A stretch of 11,320 bases of DNA from Planctomycetaceae bacterium. GTDB lineage: Bacteria > Planctomycetota > Planctomycetia > Planctomycetales > Planctomycetaceae. The translations under genes and the position numbers were made by a program. Below, piece by piece: positions 1 to 10,492 of the stretch; position 1 is the stretch's first letter, and each line of letters begins with the position of its first letter. Where the stretch lies: positions 1-11,320 of the forward strand of contig JAESQE010000351.1 of assembly GCA_016765335.1 (NCBI GenBank), written 5' to 3'. Under the pieces are notes generated by a model. It was not told the DNA's origin, made no database searches, and saw only the letters and a program-made list of their open reading frames with translations.

Positions 1-30
1 CCAGCGTAGTCGTAATAAAATAGGAAGAAA

Positions 31-186
31 TAAAATTAACCACAGAGACGCAGAGAACACCGAGTCAAAAAACATCAGTTAATCAATCAATATAACTCAA
101 GAGATTAATGGTTTCGCATTGCAGTGAAATAAGAATTATCTGAAATTCCTCTGTGATCTCTGCGTCTCTGTGGTAAATAAAATTTA
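31..186. repeat. Inverted repeat of the 'ccacagagacgcagaga' type
   Basis: The left arm at 39-56 reads accacagagacgcagaga, and 157-174 is its exact reverse complement (18 of 18). The similarity continues with two mismatches over the next 8 bases and into A/T-rich flanks outside the arms. The arms enclose about 100 bases of AT-rich spacer with no open frame. From general knowledge, short repeats of the form 'ccacagaGaCaCagaG' occur in many copies in diverse bacterial genomes, usually intergenic and often as facing pairs. I infer a non-autonomous repeat element; no transposase is present. Confidence 0.7.
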
Positions 187-300
187 TCCATTTATATTTG
201 TGCCCAATCGGGCTTCAAAATCCATTGCCTAAATGTCTGCCTTTAACGCTAGTTGGACTACTAGAGTTAGCAGTGGTTCACTCAGATGAGTAAATTGCAG

Positions 301-342
301 CGAAAAAGCGACCTATTTCTCTTACGAGAATTAAGTCGCTTT
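301..342 (-). terminator. Intrinsic terminator of rpsT
   Basis: Read on the minus strand, the outer stem AAAGCGAC (335-342) pairs with GTCGCTTT (305-312). A nested 5-bp stem, TTCTC/GAGAA (317-321 with 326-330), closes a 4-base loop. Five T residues (303-307 on the opposite strand) follow the outer stem, three of them counted within it. It lies about 55 bases beyond the rpsT stop codon on the matching strand. Stem plus U-tract plus position make this a good rho-independent terminator. Confidence 0.75.
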
Positions 343-394
343 CCATCAACAGCTTTTAAGAGCAGGCCCTGGTTCGGGCAAACCAACAATTAAG

Positions 395-676
395 CTAGCT
401 TGCAGAAGCTGGTTGTCCCATTTTGAGTAACAATTTACTCAGGCGACTTTTGGTTCGAGCCGCAGCATTACGATGAATTAGATTCTTGGCAGCTGCCTGA
501 TCAAGGCGTTTGACAGCATAACGAAACGCAGTTTCTGCGACTTCCTTATCCTCACCAGCAGCGGCAACTCGCACTTTTTTTAAGGCGGTTCTTAACGACG
601 AACGATTACTCCGATTGAGCAAACGACGCTTCACACTTTGTCGTAATGCTTTCTTTGCATTAGCAGTATTTGGCAT
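395..676 (-). CDS. rpsT: Small ribosomal subunit protein bS20
   Basis: This encodes ribosomal protein S20, which binds 16S rRNA in the body of the 30S subunit and helps its assembly. The 93-residue product is slightly longer than the usual 85-90. It opens with the family signature [18 protein letters not shown] and continues with [16 protein letters not shown], then a second helical half containing [27 protein letters not shown]. All of these are typical of S20. The protein is strongly basic with mostly alpha-helical character, as expected. The ATG start fits the family N-terminus exactly. Upstream there is only a loose purine stretch (GGGAAA) in place of a strong Shine-Dalgarno. The gene is probably monocistronic: an intrinsic terminator follows it and about 200 bases separate it from the upstream synthase gene on the same strand. 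The short C-terminal tail after the last helix is variable in the family. Confidence 0.96.
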   Translation of the reverse strand: MPNTANAKKALRQSVKRRLLNRSNRSSLRTALKKVRVAAAGEDKEVAETAFRYAVKRLDQAAAKNLIHRNAAARTKSRLSKLLLKMGQPASAS

Positions 677-874
677 AACCCATTTCCCAGAAACAATTTA
701 CGTGAAATTTACTATCTTTGTTTTTTGTCTAAAATCCTTTGCAAGCGAGCAATCCTAACCAATGACTCGCTGGATTTCAATCGCACACGCTTCGAAATAG
801 GGGATCTGGTACCAGAAATAGCCTCAATTGCTGTTTTTGATGCGTTTTGAAGTGCCAGAGTCTGGACGAAACCT

Positions 875-1801
875 TTACTGGAAAACAATAGGTGATCGTT
901 TCAACAGATCACAGAGGGGACGATTCCCTGCGGTGAGTATGATTCGAGCTTTTTGAATTTTGGAGAGCTTCGCCCTGTGGTTGAGTGATTCTTCCGGGGA
1001 TTTGGCTATCTTGCAAAGTAACAGGTAATAAGCAGTGAACATTTTACGAAACATTTTTAAGCCCGAGCCTTGCAGGTGATTTTCCAGCTGAGCTGCTTGT
1101 TGATAGTCACGCAAGGCTCGGTCTATTTGAAATTGCATCAGTTCTCGAATCGCAGCTGGCGGCTGCTGACTCAAGAAGTCTTGAGCAGAGCATTGAAACT
1201 TCGCCAAGTCCTCCGCGGGAAGGTAGCATCGCACATTGCGGGCATCTTCTCGCAGGTCTCTTAGAATGTTCGTCATTTGAAAAGCCTGCCCGCAAGAAAT
1301 CGCTAATTGCCTGGTCCGGGATAAATCAGCTCCCCAAACAGCCTGGCAACATAGCCCGACAGTGCCTGCGACATGATAACAGTATTGCTGGAGATCGGCA
1401 TAAACATCAAAGGGAGCCGGTTGCAAATCCATCCCGACTCCTTTGATGACATCTTCGAGCCATTGGGGATCAATCTGAAATTGACTCATCACTTCGGTCA
1501 ATGCAGGGAAGAGTGGGTGCGTTGAGTTGCTGCCAGCGATTGCATCACGAAACTGTTGCTTCCAGTGTTGCAGGCTTTCCAGTCGATGTTGCAGGCTTTG
1601 GGCTGGGGTGAGATCAACGGAAGAGGTTTCAATTGGTGCATCGGCAATATCGTCCGTGAGTCTCATGAAAGCGTAAATGACACACATGGCTCGATACATT
1701 GGTCGAGGCAAGCTGAGAAATGCGAGGTAGAAGCTGCTTCCCGAACGGCGAGTGATTCGGATGGCATATCGATACCCTGATTTTTTCTCGCGACTTGGCA
1801 C
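875..1801 (-). CDS. Squalene/phytoene synthase family protein
   Basis: This is a trans-isoprenyl diphosphate synthase of the squalene/phytoene synthase family. These enzymes join two C15 or C20 prenyl diphosphates head to head, giving (pre)squalene diphosphate for hopanoids or sterols, or phytoene for carotenoids. The 308 residues match the family's usual 280-320. The first Asp-rich, Mg-binding motif is DDIAD (residues 50-54) in YAFMRLTDDIAD. The second is DLRED (182-186) in NILRDLREDARN, followed by CYLPAEDL. The stretch YCYHVAGTVGLCC (140-152) resembles both HpnD and CrtB. I cannot decide between HpnC, HpnD and CrtB, because no other hopanoid or carotenoid gene is in view. The start is GTG at 1799-1801. 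An in-frame TGA lies three codons before it and no ATG occurs before residue 35, so the frame fixes the start despite the lack of a Shine-Dalgarno. The Asp residues are all present, so an active enzyme is expected. Confidence 0.9.
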   Translation of the reverse strand: MPSREKKSGYRYAIRITRRSGSSFYLAFLSLPRPMYRAMCVIYAFMRLTDDIADAPIETSSVDLTPAQSLQHRLESLQHWKQQFRDAIAGSNSTHPLFPALTEVMSQFQIDPQWLEDVIKGVGMDLQPAPFDVYADLQQYCYHVAGTVGLCCQAVWGADLSRTRQLAISCGQAFQMTNILRDLREDARNVRCYLPAEDLAKFQCSAQDFLSQQPPAAIRELMQFQIDRALRDYQQAAQLENHLQGSGLKMFRKMFTAYYLLLCKIAKSPEESLNHRAKLSKIQKARIILTAGNRPLCDLLKRSPIVFQ

Positions 1802-1855
1802 AGCAATTCAATCTACGACTTTTTCAAGCTGAAGTTTCGGGCAGAAGAGTACGAA

Positions 1856-1884
1856 GCAAGCCTGAGAGTAAATCACAGGCTTGC
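1856..1884 (-). terminator. Hairpin between two minus-strand genes, possible terminator
   Basis: A perfect 9-bp stem, gcaagcctg (1856-1864) with caggcttgc (1876-1884), encloses an 11-base loop. It starts about 50 bases beyond the stop of the acidic protein gene and lies upstream of the synthase gene. On the minus strand it is followed only by TTCGTACTCTTCT, which is T-rich but not a true U-tract, so efficient intrinsic termination is uncertain. It may instead be an RNA-stabilising 3' hairpin. Confidence 0.5.
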
Positions 1885-1933
1885 TCTTGTAACAATATCC
1901 GGTCGAAGATGAAATGAGTTTCGCAGCTGAATG

Positions 1934-3460
1934 CTAGTCATCCTGCCGACGCGGAGGTCGTTTTCTTGTCGCTGATCGAGCGCCACCGCCACGTTGACCT
2001 GAACCGCCTTGGCGTGAGCCACGTTGGCCTGATCGCTGCCGACTGGGGTTCGGGTCTCGTCTTCTGACAATCATTTCGATTGCTTCGATCCAAGTCGGAA
2101 CGTTTTTATAGGCCTGAGGAGTTCTTGACCGCGTATTGCGATCTTCACTGGCTTCAGTATCTGTGGCTTCAACCTCTGTAACAGCAGTATCTGAAGTCGC
2201 TGTCTCTTTCGAGTCTTGTTCAGCTGGGCGAGGGCCACGTCTTCTTCTGCCTCGGGGCTTTTCGCCTTCTGGTGCATCTGTTCCAGATTGCCTGGACCTG
2301 CCACGTGCAGGACTTGTTTTTTTCCTAGGTGTAGGAAGAGTAATTTCAGGTTCGCCAGAATCATCGCCCCAAAGCTGATCAATATCTTCAGCAGCGACTT
2401 CTTCGGTGACTTCTTGAGTGACTTCTTCTTCTTTTCTGTTTTCGTCTTGCTTGGCACGAGAAGGACGTCTGCGTCTGCGACGAGATCGCTTCGGTCTTGA
2501 TTCTTGCTCGGAATCATCGGAGTCTGCTTCGGCCACAACTTCTGTTTTGGAAATAACTTCTGGCTCGACTTCTTTCACTGGCTCTGCATCACGCCTGGGC
2601 CTGGAAGTCCGTCGTGGGGGGCGCCTTTTGTCGCCTCCGCGAGAGCTATCAGGTGCGCTGGCATCCCAGTCATCAAGTACATCCCAGAACCCATCATCTG
2701 AGCTGGAAGTTTCTTTCACATTTATTTTTTCAGCAACTGCCTCGGCTTGGTTGCTTTCAGGCTGCGGCTTCTCACTTGTTTTCTTGCTTCCAGCAGACCG
2801 TTTGCGTCTGCTGGGTGATTTCCGTGGAGCTTCTGCTTTTTCGATTTTCTCAACTGGTTTCTCAGCTGGAGCTTCGGCCTGCTCTTGGTCCGCTTCAAAG
2901 TCGAACATGTCGTCAAAGCTTAGATCCTCTTCTTCGAACTGCTCGCTTGCGGCCTCTTCTGCTTCTGGTTGCGTGTCTTCGATTTCATCTCTCTGGACCT
3001 GACTGGTTTCGACGGCCTCATTCTCTTCTTCCACTTCTTCATCGTCGTCGAAGTCAGCCATCTCTTCATCGCCAATTCCGAATCCAAAGGGATCTTCATC
3101 ATCGAAAGATCCGCGATCAAACGCTTTACTTGATGGCTCGCTCATAGAGTCTTCAGACTGAATTGAAGGTTTCTTTGATTGTTTTTTTACTTGAACCGCA
3201 GGCTTTTTGGCTGCCTGGGAGACTTCGACATCGTCGTCGTCATCAAAGCCAAGATCGTCTTCTTCAACCGATTCGCTGATTGCTGGCGCACTGACTTCCT
3301 CAGGCGACGAGTTCATCTGCTCAACGGTTTCTGCAACCGAATCGATGTCGATATCGTCAAGATCTGCTGATCCATCGAACTGGACACCAAACAGATTTCC
3401 TGCCAGTGACTTCCAAGAATCGGTGAATTTTGACTTTTTTGGGGGATCTGGTTCATTCAT
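1934..3460 (-). CDS. Disordered acidic/arginine-rich protein of unknown function
   Basis: I do not recognise a named family. The 508-residue product has almost no predicted globular part. A short hydrophobic N-terminal motif, FTDSWKSLAGNLFGV (12-26), comes first. Then follow acidic segments with embedded aromatic or hydrophobic residues: DDLGFDDDDD (68-77), DPFGFGIGDEE (123-133), EDLSFDDMFDFE (178-189), DDGFWDVLDDWD (256-267) and IDQLWGDDSGE (360-370). These alternate with basic blocks: 85-97, 213-227, KRRPPRRTSRPRR (278-290), RPKRSRRRRRRPSRAK (322-337) and KPRGRRRRGPRP (401-412). One likely helix, YKNVPTWIEAIEMIVRRR (451-468), precedes an RGG-like tail (472-508). There is no signal peptide or membrane segment, so it is probably cytoplasmic. 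The basic and RGG-like parts suggest nucleic-acid binding, as in the disordered tails of RNase E or DEAD-box helicases, but no catalytic domain is present. The ATG at 3458-3460 has no clear Shine-Dalgarno. Confidence 0.8.
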   Translation of the reverse strand: MNEPDPPKKSKFTDSWKSLAGNLFGVQFDGSADLDDIDIDSVAETVEQMNSSPEEVSAPAISESVEEDDLGFDDDDDVEVSQAAKKPAVQVKKQSKKPSIQSEDSMSEPSSKAFDRGSFDDEDPFGFGIGDEEMADFDDDEEVEEENEAVETSQVQRDEIEDTQPEAEEAASEQFEEEDLSFDDMFDFEADQEQAEAPAEKPVEKIEKAEAPRKSPSRRKRSAGSKKTSEKPQPESNQAEAVAEKINVKETSSSDDGFWDVLDDWDASAPDSSRGGDKRRPPRRTSRPRRDAEPVKEVEPEVISKTEVVAEADSDDSEQESRPKRSRRRRRRPSRAKQDENRKEEEVTQEVTEEVAAEDIDQLWGDDSGEPEITLPTPRKKTSPARGRSRQSGTDAPEGEKPRGRRRRGPRPAEQDSKETATSDTAVTEVEATDTEASEDRNTRSRTPQAYKNVPTWIEAIEMIVRRRDPNPSRQRSGQRGSRQGGSGQRGGGARSATRKRPPRRQDD

Positions 3461-3508
3461 AGCGGGTCAGACTACTTGTTTAATGTTCGATTTTCAAGAC
3501 TAACTAAT

Positions 3509-3528
3509 GGGAACCTCTATTAATTCAA
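3509..3528 (-). repeat. Dispersed short repeat, copy A
   Basis: The reverse complement contains TTAATAGAGGTTCCC. The plus-strand 20-mer gggaacctctattaattcaa matches 17 of 20 bases of a copy at 11172-11191. A shorter, opposite-facing version lies at 11274-11291. All copies are intergenic. Confidence 0.5.
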
Positions 3529-3589
3529 AATTCATTTAATAACGGAGGGTAAGCATTCTTGTCTGCATAGGATCAATGCCTGCTTATGC

Positions 3590-3613
3590 GGCACAGGCAG
3601 GAATGCCTGTGCC
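3590..3613. repeat. REP-like hairpin (ggcacaggca / tgcctgtgcc)
   Basis: A perfect 10-bp stem, ggcacaggca (3590-3599) with tgcctgtgcc (3604-3613), has the 4-base loop ggaa. It is G/C-rich and intergenic, and has no T-tract after it on the plus strand. It sits between two divergent genes, where a terminator would not be expected for either. I associate repeats of this form with planctomycete genomes, from memory only. Confidence 0.55.
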
Positions 3614-3692
3614 CCCCTTTGAATCCATGCTTTGTTGTAATACTGATACATCAGCAGGACGGCATGTTTCTGGCTGTATTTGTTGCCCCGGC

Positions 3693-3720
3693 TTGACAAC
3701 CAGCTTGTCGATTACATAAT
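3693..3720 (+). promoter_or_regulatory. Predicted sigma-70 promoter of the LysR gene
   Basis: A perfect -35 box TTGACA (3693-3698) is followed, after 16 bases, by CATAAT (3715-3720), one base off the consensus -10. Transcription would start near 3727, leaving a leader of about 70 bases before the ATG at 3798. It is the best promoter match in the window and has the right strand and distance. Confidence 0.65.
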
Positions 3721-3727
3721 TGTAATC
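3695..3727. promoter_or_regulatory. Paired palindromes over the LysR promoter, probable operator
   Basis: Two adjacent inverted repeats cover the promoter. GACAA-ccagc-TTGTC (3695-3709) overlaps the -35 box. GATTACA-taat-TGTAATC (3710-3727), with perfect 7-bp arms, contains the -10 box. LysR-type regulators usually bind AT-rich interrupted dyads and commonly repress their own gene by occupying its promoter. I therefore infer an autoregulatory operator, although another regulator could also bind here. Confidence 0.5.
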
Positions 3728-3732
3728 ATGAA

Positions 3733-3758
3733 ACTACTGATGATGGCGCATCAGTAGT
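3733..3758 (+). promoter_or_regulatory. Leader hairpin before the LysR gene
   Basis: A perfect 10-bp stem, actactgatg (3733-3742) with catcagtagt (3749-3758), has the 6-base loop atggcg. It is followed by the T-rich stretch attagttttgttt. It would lie in the 5' leader of the LysR transcript, 40 bases before the start codon. It could be a weak attenuator, or a DNA-binding site: its ACTGAT/ATCAGT half-sites recur in the palindrome at 3642-3654. Confidence 0.4.
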
Positions 3759-3797
3759 ATTAGTTTTGTTTATACTGTTTGCCTTGGACTCCGAAAA

Positions 3798-4709
3798 ATG
3801 CACCTGCGTTACCTGGAAATGTACTGCGATGCGGTTGAATTGCGCAGCTTTTCTCGGGCAGCAGAGCACCTCAACATTTCGCAATCAGCAGTCAGTCAAG
3901 CTGTTCAGTTGCTGGAAAAACGGTTGGGAGTAGGCTTAGTTGACCGGTCAAAGCGACCTTTCGGGCTAACCGAGGCGGGAAAGATATATTTTGAAGGGAG
4001 TCGCGATCTACTGGCGACTTTTCACGAATTAGAGGATAAAATCCGTGGAATGGGAGATCGCGTCACCGGACGGGTTCGTGTTGCAGCAATCTATTCTGTT
4101 GGCTTGTTGCAAATTAACGAAGTGATCGACTGGTTTCGCTTGCAGTATCCTGAAGTCGAAGTTTTAGTGGACTATGTTCACCCCGACGAAGTTTACCGCA
4201 GAGTAGAACAGGAACAGGACGAGTTAGGACTGATTTCCTTTCCCAAAGCTCACAGAGACCTCTCATGTGTTCACTGGCAGGACCAGCGAATGGTGATTGC
4301 TGTGGGGAGGAGTCATCCTTGGTTCAATCGAAGTTCGATTAAGCCAGCGGAGTTTAATGGTGCCCGGTTTGTCGGTTTCAGCCCGAATCTGCAAATTCGC
4401 AGATCGACGGATCGCTGGTTCCGAAATTCAGGCGTACACGTAAATATGGTTCACGAATTTGATAACATTGAATACGTGAAGCGAGATGTTGAATCTGGTT
4501 CGGGGGCAGCGTTGCTACCTGAGCCAACAATTGTTGACGAGTCATCAGCCGGTCGGCTGCACTGTATAACAATTGAGGGGGCTTCCTGGGTGAGACCTTT
4601 GGGGATCATTCATCGAAAGAGTCGAGAGTTGTCGGTAGCGGCAATGAAATTGATGGAAGCACTTCAAAAAGACCACGCACAGACATCACCTTGTCCGGCA
4701 TCAGTTTAA
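3798..4709 (+). CDS. LysR-type transcriptional regulator, possibly of gltBD
   Basis: A DNA-binding regulator of the LysR family, 303 residues long (family 290-320). The winged helix-turn-helix is at the N-terminus, with the signature FSRAAEHLNISQSAVSQAVQ (18-37) followed by LLEKRLGVGLVDRS. After the linker helix, GRVRVAAIYSVGLLQI (about 90-105) opens the two-lobed, periplasmic-binding-protein-like effector domain that runs to about 290. Family members form tetramers and respond to a small metabolite. The gene lies 151 bases upstream of gltB on the same strand. In Bacillus, GltC of this family activates the glutamate synthase genes from a divergent position, so a similar role is a reasonable inference here, but the sequence alone does not show the effector. 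The gene has its own near-consensus promoter with an overlapping palindrome, suggesting autoregulation. The ATG start gives the normal family N-terminus; no strong Shine-Dalgarno precedes it. Confidence 0.9.
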   Translation: MHLRYLEMYCDAVELRSFSRAAEHLNISQSAVSQAVQLLEKRLGVGLVDRSKRPFGLTEAGKIYFEGSRDLLATFHELEDKIRGMGDRVTGRVRVAAIYSVGLLQINEVIDWFRLQYPEVEVLVDYVHPDEVYRRVEQEQDELGLISFPKAHRDLSCVHWQDQRMVIAVGRSHPWFNRSSIKPAEFNGARFVGFSPNLQIRRSTDRWFRNSGVHVNMVHEFDNIEYVKRDVESGSGAALLPEPTIVDESSAGRLHCITIEGASWVRPLGIIHRKSRELSVAAMKLMEALQKDHAQTSPCPASV

Positions 4710-4762
4710 TTCTGATGAAAGAGCTGGATGAATAGAGTGGAGTCTAGGCTTCGTGTCAAATT

Positions 4763-4794
4763 TATAATGAACTTAAGTTATATCTTCTGAAGAT
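4763..4794 (+). promoter_or_regulatory. Candidate gltB promoter and adjoining palindromes
   Basis: A consensus -10 box TATAAT (4763-4768) stands without a recognisable -35 box, as is common for activator-dependent promoters. It is followed by two perfect palindromes: AACTTAAGTT (4770-4779), which would span the start site, and ATCTTC-t-GAAGAT (4782-4794). The leader to gltB would be about 90 bases. Binding of the upstream LysR protein is an inference; no symmetric T-N11-A box is obvious upstream of the -10. Confidence 0.4.
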
Positions 4795-4860
4795 GATTGC
4801 TGCAAAGAGTGTCGACTGGGTCGCGGCCCGGCACAGTCTATATAAGTGATTTTGATAGTG

Positions 4861-9441
<4,581 letters not shown>

Positions 9442-9453
9442 TTAACACTGATC

Positions 9454-9477
9454 GAGTGAAGTAATACTAACTCACTC
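9454..9477 (+). promoter_or_regulatory. Small hairpin after gltB
   Basis: Gagtga (9454-9459) pairs with tcactc (9472-9477), with two further pairs possible across a bulged base. It lies 12 bases after the gltB stop and has no T-tract after it, so full termination is unlikely. It may stabilise the 3' end of a processed gltB message or modulate gltB to gltD expression. Confidence 0.3.
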
Positions 9478-9485
9478 TGAAAATA

Positions 9486-9525
9486 GCGGCGTCTTGCAAA
9501 TCAACGCGGTGTCTTGCAAATCAAC
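9486..9525 (+). repeat. 20-bp tandem duplication in the gltB-gltD spacer
   Basis: Unit one, gcggcgtcttgcaaatcaac (9486-9505), is followed immediately by unit two (9506-9525), which differs only at its fifth base (c to t). It lies outside the coding part of gltD, 71 bases before the likely gltD start. The near-identity implies a recent slippage or unequal-crossover event. Confidence 0.85.
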
Positions 9526-9556
9526 CAAAGCACCGTCAAACGATGCAGACATTGAA

Positions 9557-9562
9557 TATAAT
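9557..9562 (+). promoter_or_regulatory. Possible internal -10 box before gltD
   Basis: A perfect TATAAT lies 34 bases before the likely gltD ATG at 9596. No good -35 box stands at the right distance (cgtcaa at 9534-9539 is poor). It may allow gltD to be transcribed on its own, or it may be chance in AT-rich spacer. Confidence 0.3.
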
Positions 9563-9595
9563 AGAGTATTAGTCAAAGAGAATATTGAGATCATT

Positions 9596-10492
9596 ATGGG
9601 TAAGCCAACCGGATTCAAAGAATTCACAAGACAAACACCTTCAGAGCGTCCCGCGAGCGAACGAATTGAAAACTGGAACGAATTCGCTGTGCAACTTCCT
9701 GTGGTTGAACTTCAGGATCAAGGGGCACGCTGCATGGATTGTGGTGTTCCGTTTTGCCATACCGGCGGATTGATGGCGAACATGGCTGCTGGCTGCCCGG
9801 TCAATAATCTGATCCCTGAGTGGAACGATCTGGTTTATCACGACTTGTGGAGCGAAGCTCTTGATCGACTTCACAAAACGAACAACTTCCCGGAGTTCAC
9901 AGGCCGAGTCTGTCCTGCACCGTGTGAAGGATCGTGCGTGCTGGGAATTCACGAACCACCAGTCACAATTAAAAACATCGAACGTGCAATTATTGATCGC
10001 GGTTTCGAAGAAGGCTGGGTTGTGCCGATGCCTCCTAAGCAACGCACGGGCAAGAAAGTGGCGATCATTGGATCTGGTCCTGCTGGGCTGGCCGCAGCTG
10101 CTCAGTTAAATCAGGCAGGTCACCTTTGCACTGTTTATGAACGAGATGATCGATTGGGTGGCCTGTTGATGTACGGCATCCCGAACATGAAGCTCGAAAA
10201 AGAAACTGTTGAACGACGTTTGGATTTGCTAAGAAAAGAAGGTGTCGAATTCGTTACGAACACCGAAATCGGCAAAGACATTTCAGCAGACGAACTTAAG
10301 AATCAGTTTGATGCAGTCGTTTTGGCTGTTGGATCGACTGTTCCTAATGATTCTTCGCGAAGACACCCGGGCGAAACCTCAAGGGAATCCACATGGCGAT
10401 GGAGTTCCTGCATGGTAACACCAAAAGCCTTTTGGATTCGAATCTGGAAGATGGGAATTACATTTCAGCAGCTGGTAAAAACGTCATCGTGA
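9596..10492 (+). CDS. gltD: GltD N-terminal part (Fe-S and FAD region)
   Basis: This is the upstream reading frame of the split gltD. Starting at ATG 9596 ([10 protein letters not shown], the typical GltD N-terminus), it encodes 298 residues, of which about 1-252 are genuine. The cluster-binding cysteines are C46, C49, C54 and C67 (CMDCGVPFC and GCPV), with C106, C110 and C114 (CPAPCEGSC). The FAD-binding Rossmann motif GSGPAGL is at 159-165, followed by [22 protein letters not shown]. The last 46 residues are out-of-frame sequence. The frame can be opened to a TTG at 9494, but the extra 34 codons run through the tandem duplication and do not resemble GltD, so ATG 9596 is preferred. Confidence 0.8.
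   Translation: MGKPTGFKEFTRQTPSERPASERIENWNEFAVQLPVVELQDQGARCMDCGVPFCHTGGLMANMAAGCPVNNLIPEWNDLVYHDLWSEALDRLHKTNNFPEFTGRVCPAPCEGSCVLGIHEPPVTIKNIERAIIDRGFEEGWVVPMPPKQRTGKKVAIIGSGPAGLAAAAQLNQAGHLCTVYERDDRLGGLLMYGIPNMKLEKETVERRLDLLRKEGVEFVTNTEIGKDISADELKNQFDAVVLAVGSTVPNDSSRRHPGETSRESTWRWSSCMVTPKAFWIRIWKMGITFQQLVKTSS

Larger units (their letters stand above)
1..394. other. Gene-free stretch downstream of rpsT
   Basis: No credible coding region is visible here on either strand. It contains an imperfect inverted repeat (31-186) and, nearer rpsT, a hairpin that reads as an intrinsic terminator for the minus strand (301-342). The remaining AT-rich sequence (about 187-300 and 343-394) shows nothing I can name; 343-394 is the 3' untranslated part of the rpsT transcript. 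Confidence 0.6.
3461..3797. other. Divergent intergenic region
   Basis: These 337 bases separate the minus-strand acidic protein gene from the plus-strand LysR gene. They hold one copy of a dispersed short repeat (3509-3528), a REP-like perfect hairpin (3590-3613), a 12-bp palindrome ctgat-ac-atcag (3643-3654), a promoter with overlapping palindromes (3693-3727), and a leader hairpin (3733-3758). I found no convincing promoter for the minus-strand gene; TTGAAA/TAGTCT-like boxes exist near 3470-3500 but are weak. Confidence 0.6.

Noticed and set aside
745..772. Possible terminator agcgag/ctcgct after the synthase gene
   Set aside because: The stem is only 6 bp with a 16-base loop, and no U-tract follows directly on the minus strand.
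805..816. 12-bp palindrome tctggtaccaga in the gap between the synthase gene and rpsT
   Set aside because: It is short and isolated, with no link to a promoter or terminator. Such palindromes occur by chance.
712..888. A 58-codon minus-strand frame from TTG, overlapping the 3' end of the synthase gene and ending before rpsT
   Set aside because: It has no ATG and no Shine-Dalgarno, and the length is within what chance allows. The basic product resembles nothing I know. Conservation in relatives would be needed.
2418..3002. A 194-codon plus-strand frame, and a 155-codon minus-strand frame at 2071-2538, inside the acidic protein gene
   Set aside because: They are Ser-rich or Lys/Leu-rich mirror products of the repetitive Asp/Glu/Arg/Ser codons of the real gene. 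Strong codon bias explains the open frames.
9494..9595. N-terminal extension of gltD to a TTG at 9494
   Set aside because: The extra 34 codons run through a tandem duplication and a TATAAT box. The family N-terminus MGKPTGF begins at 9596.
10349..10368. Programmed -1 ribosomal frameshifting in gltD
   Set aside because: No slippery X-XXY-YYZ heptamer is visible and GltD is not known to be recoded. A mutation or a sequencing error is simpler.
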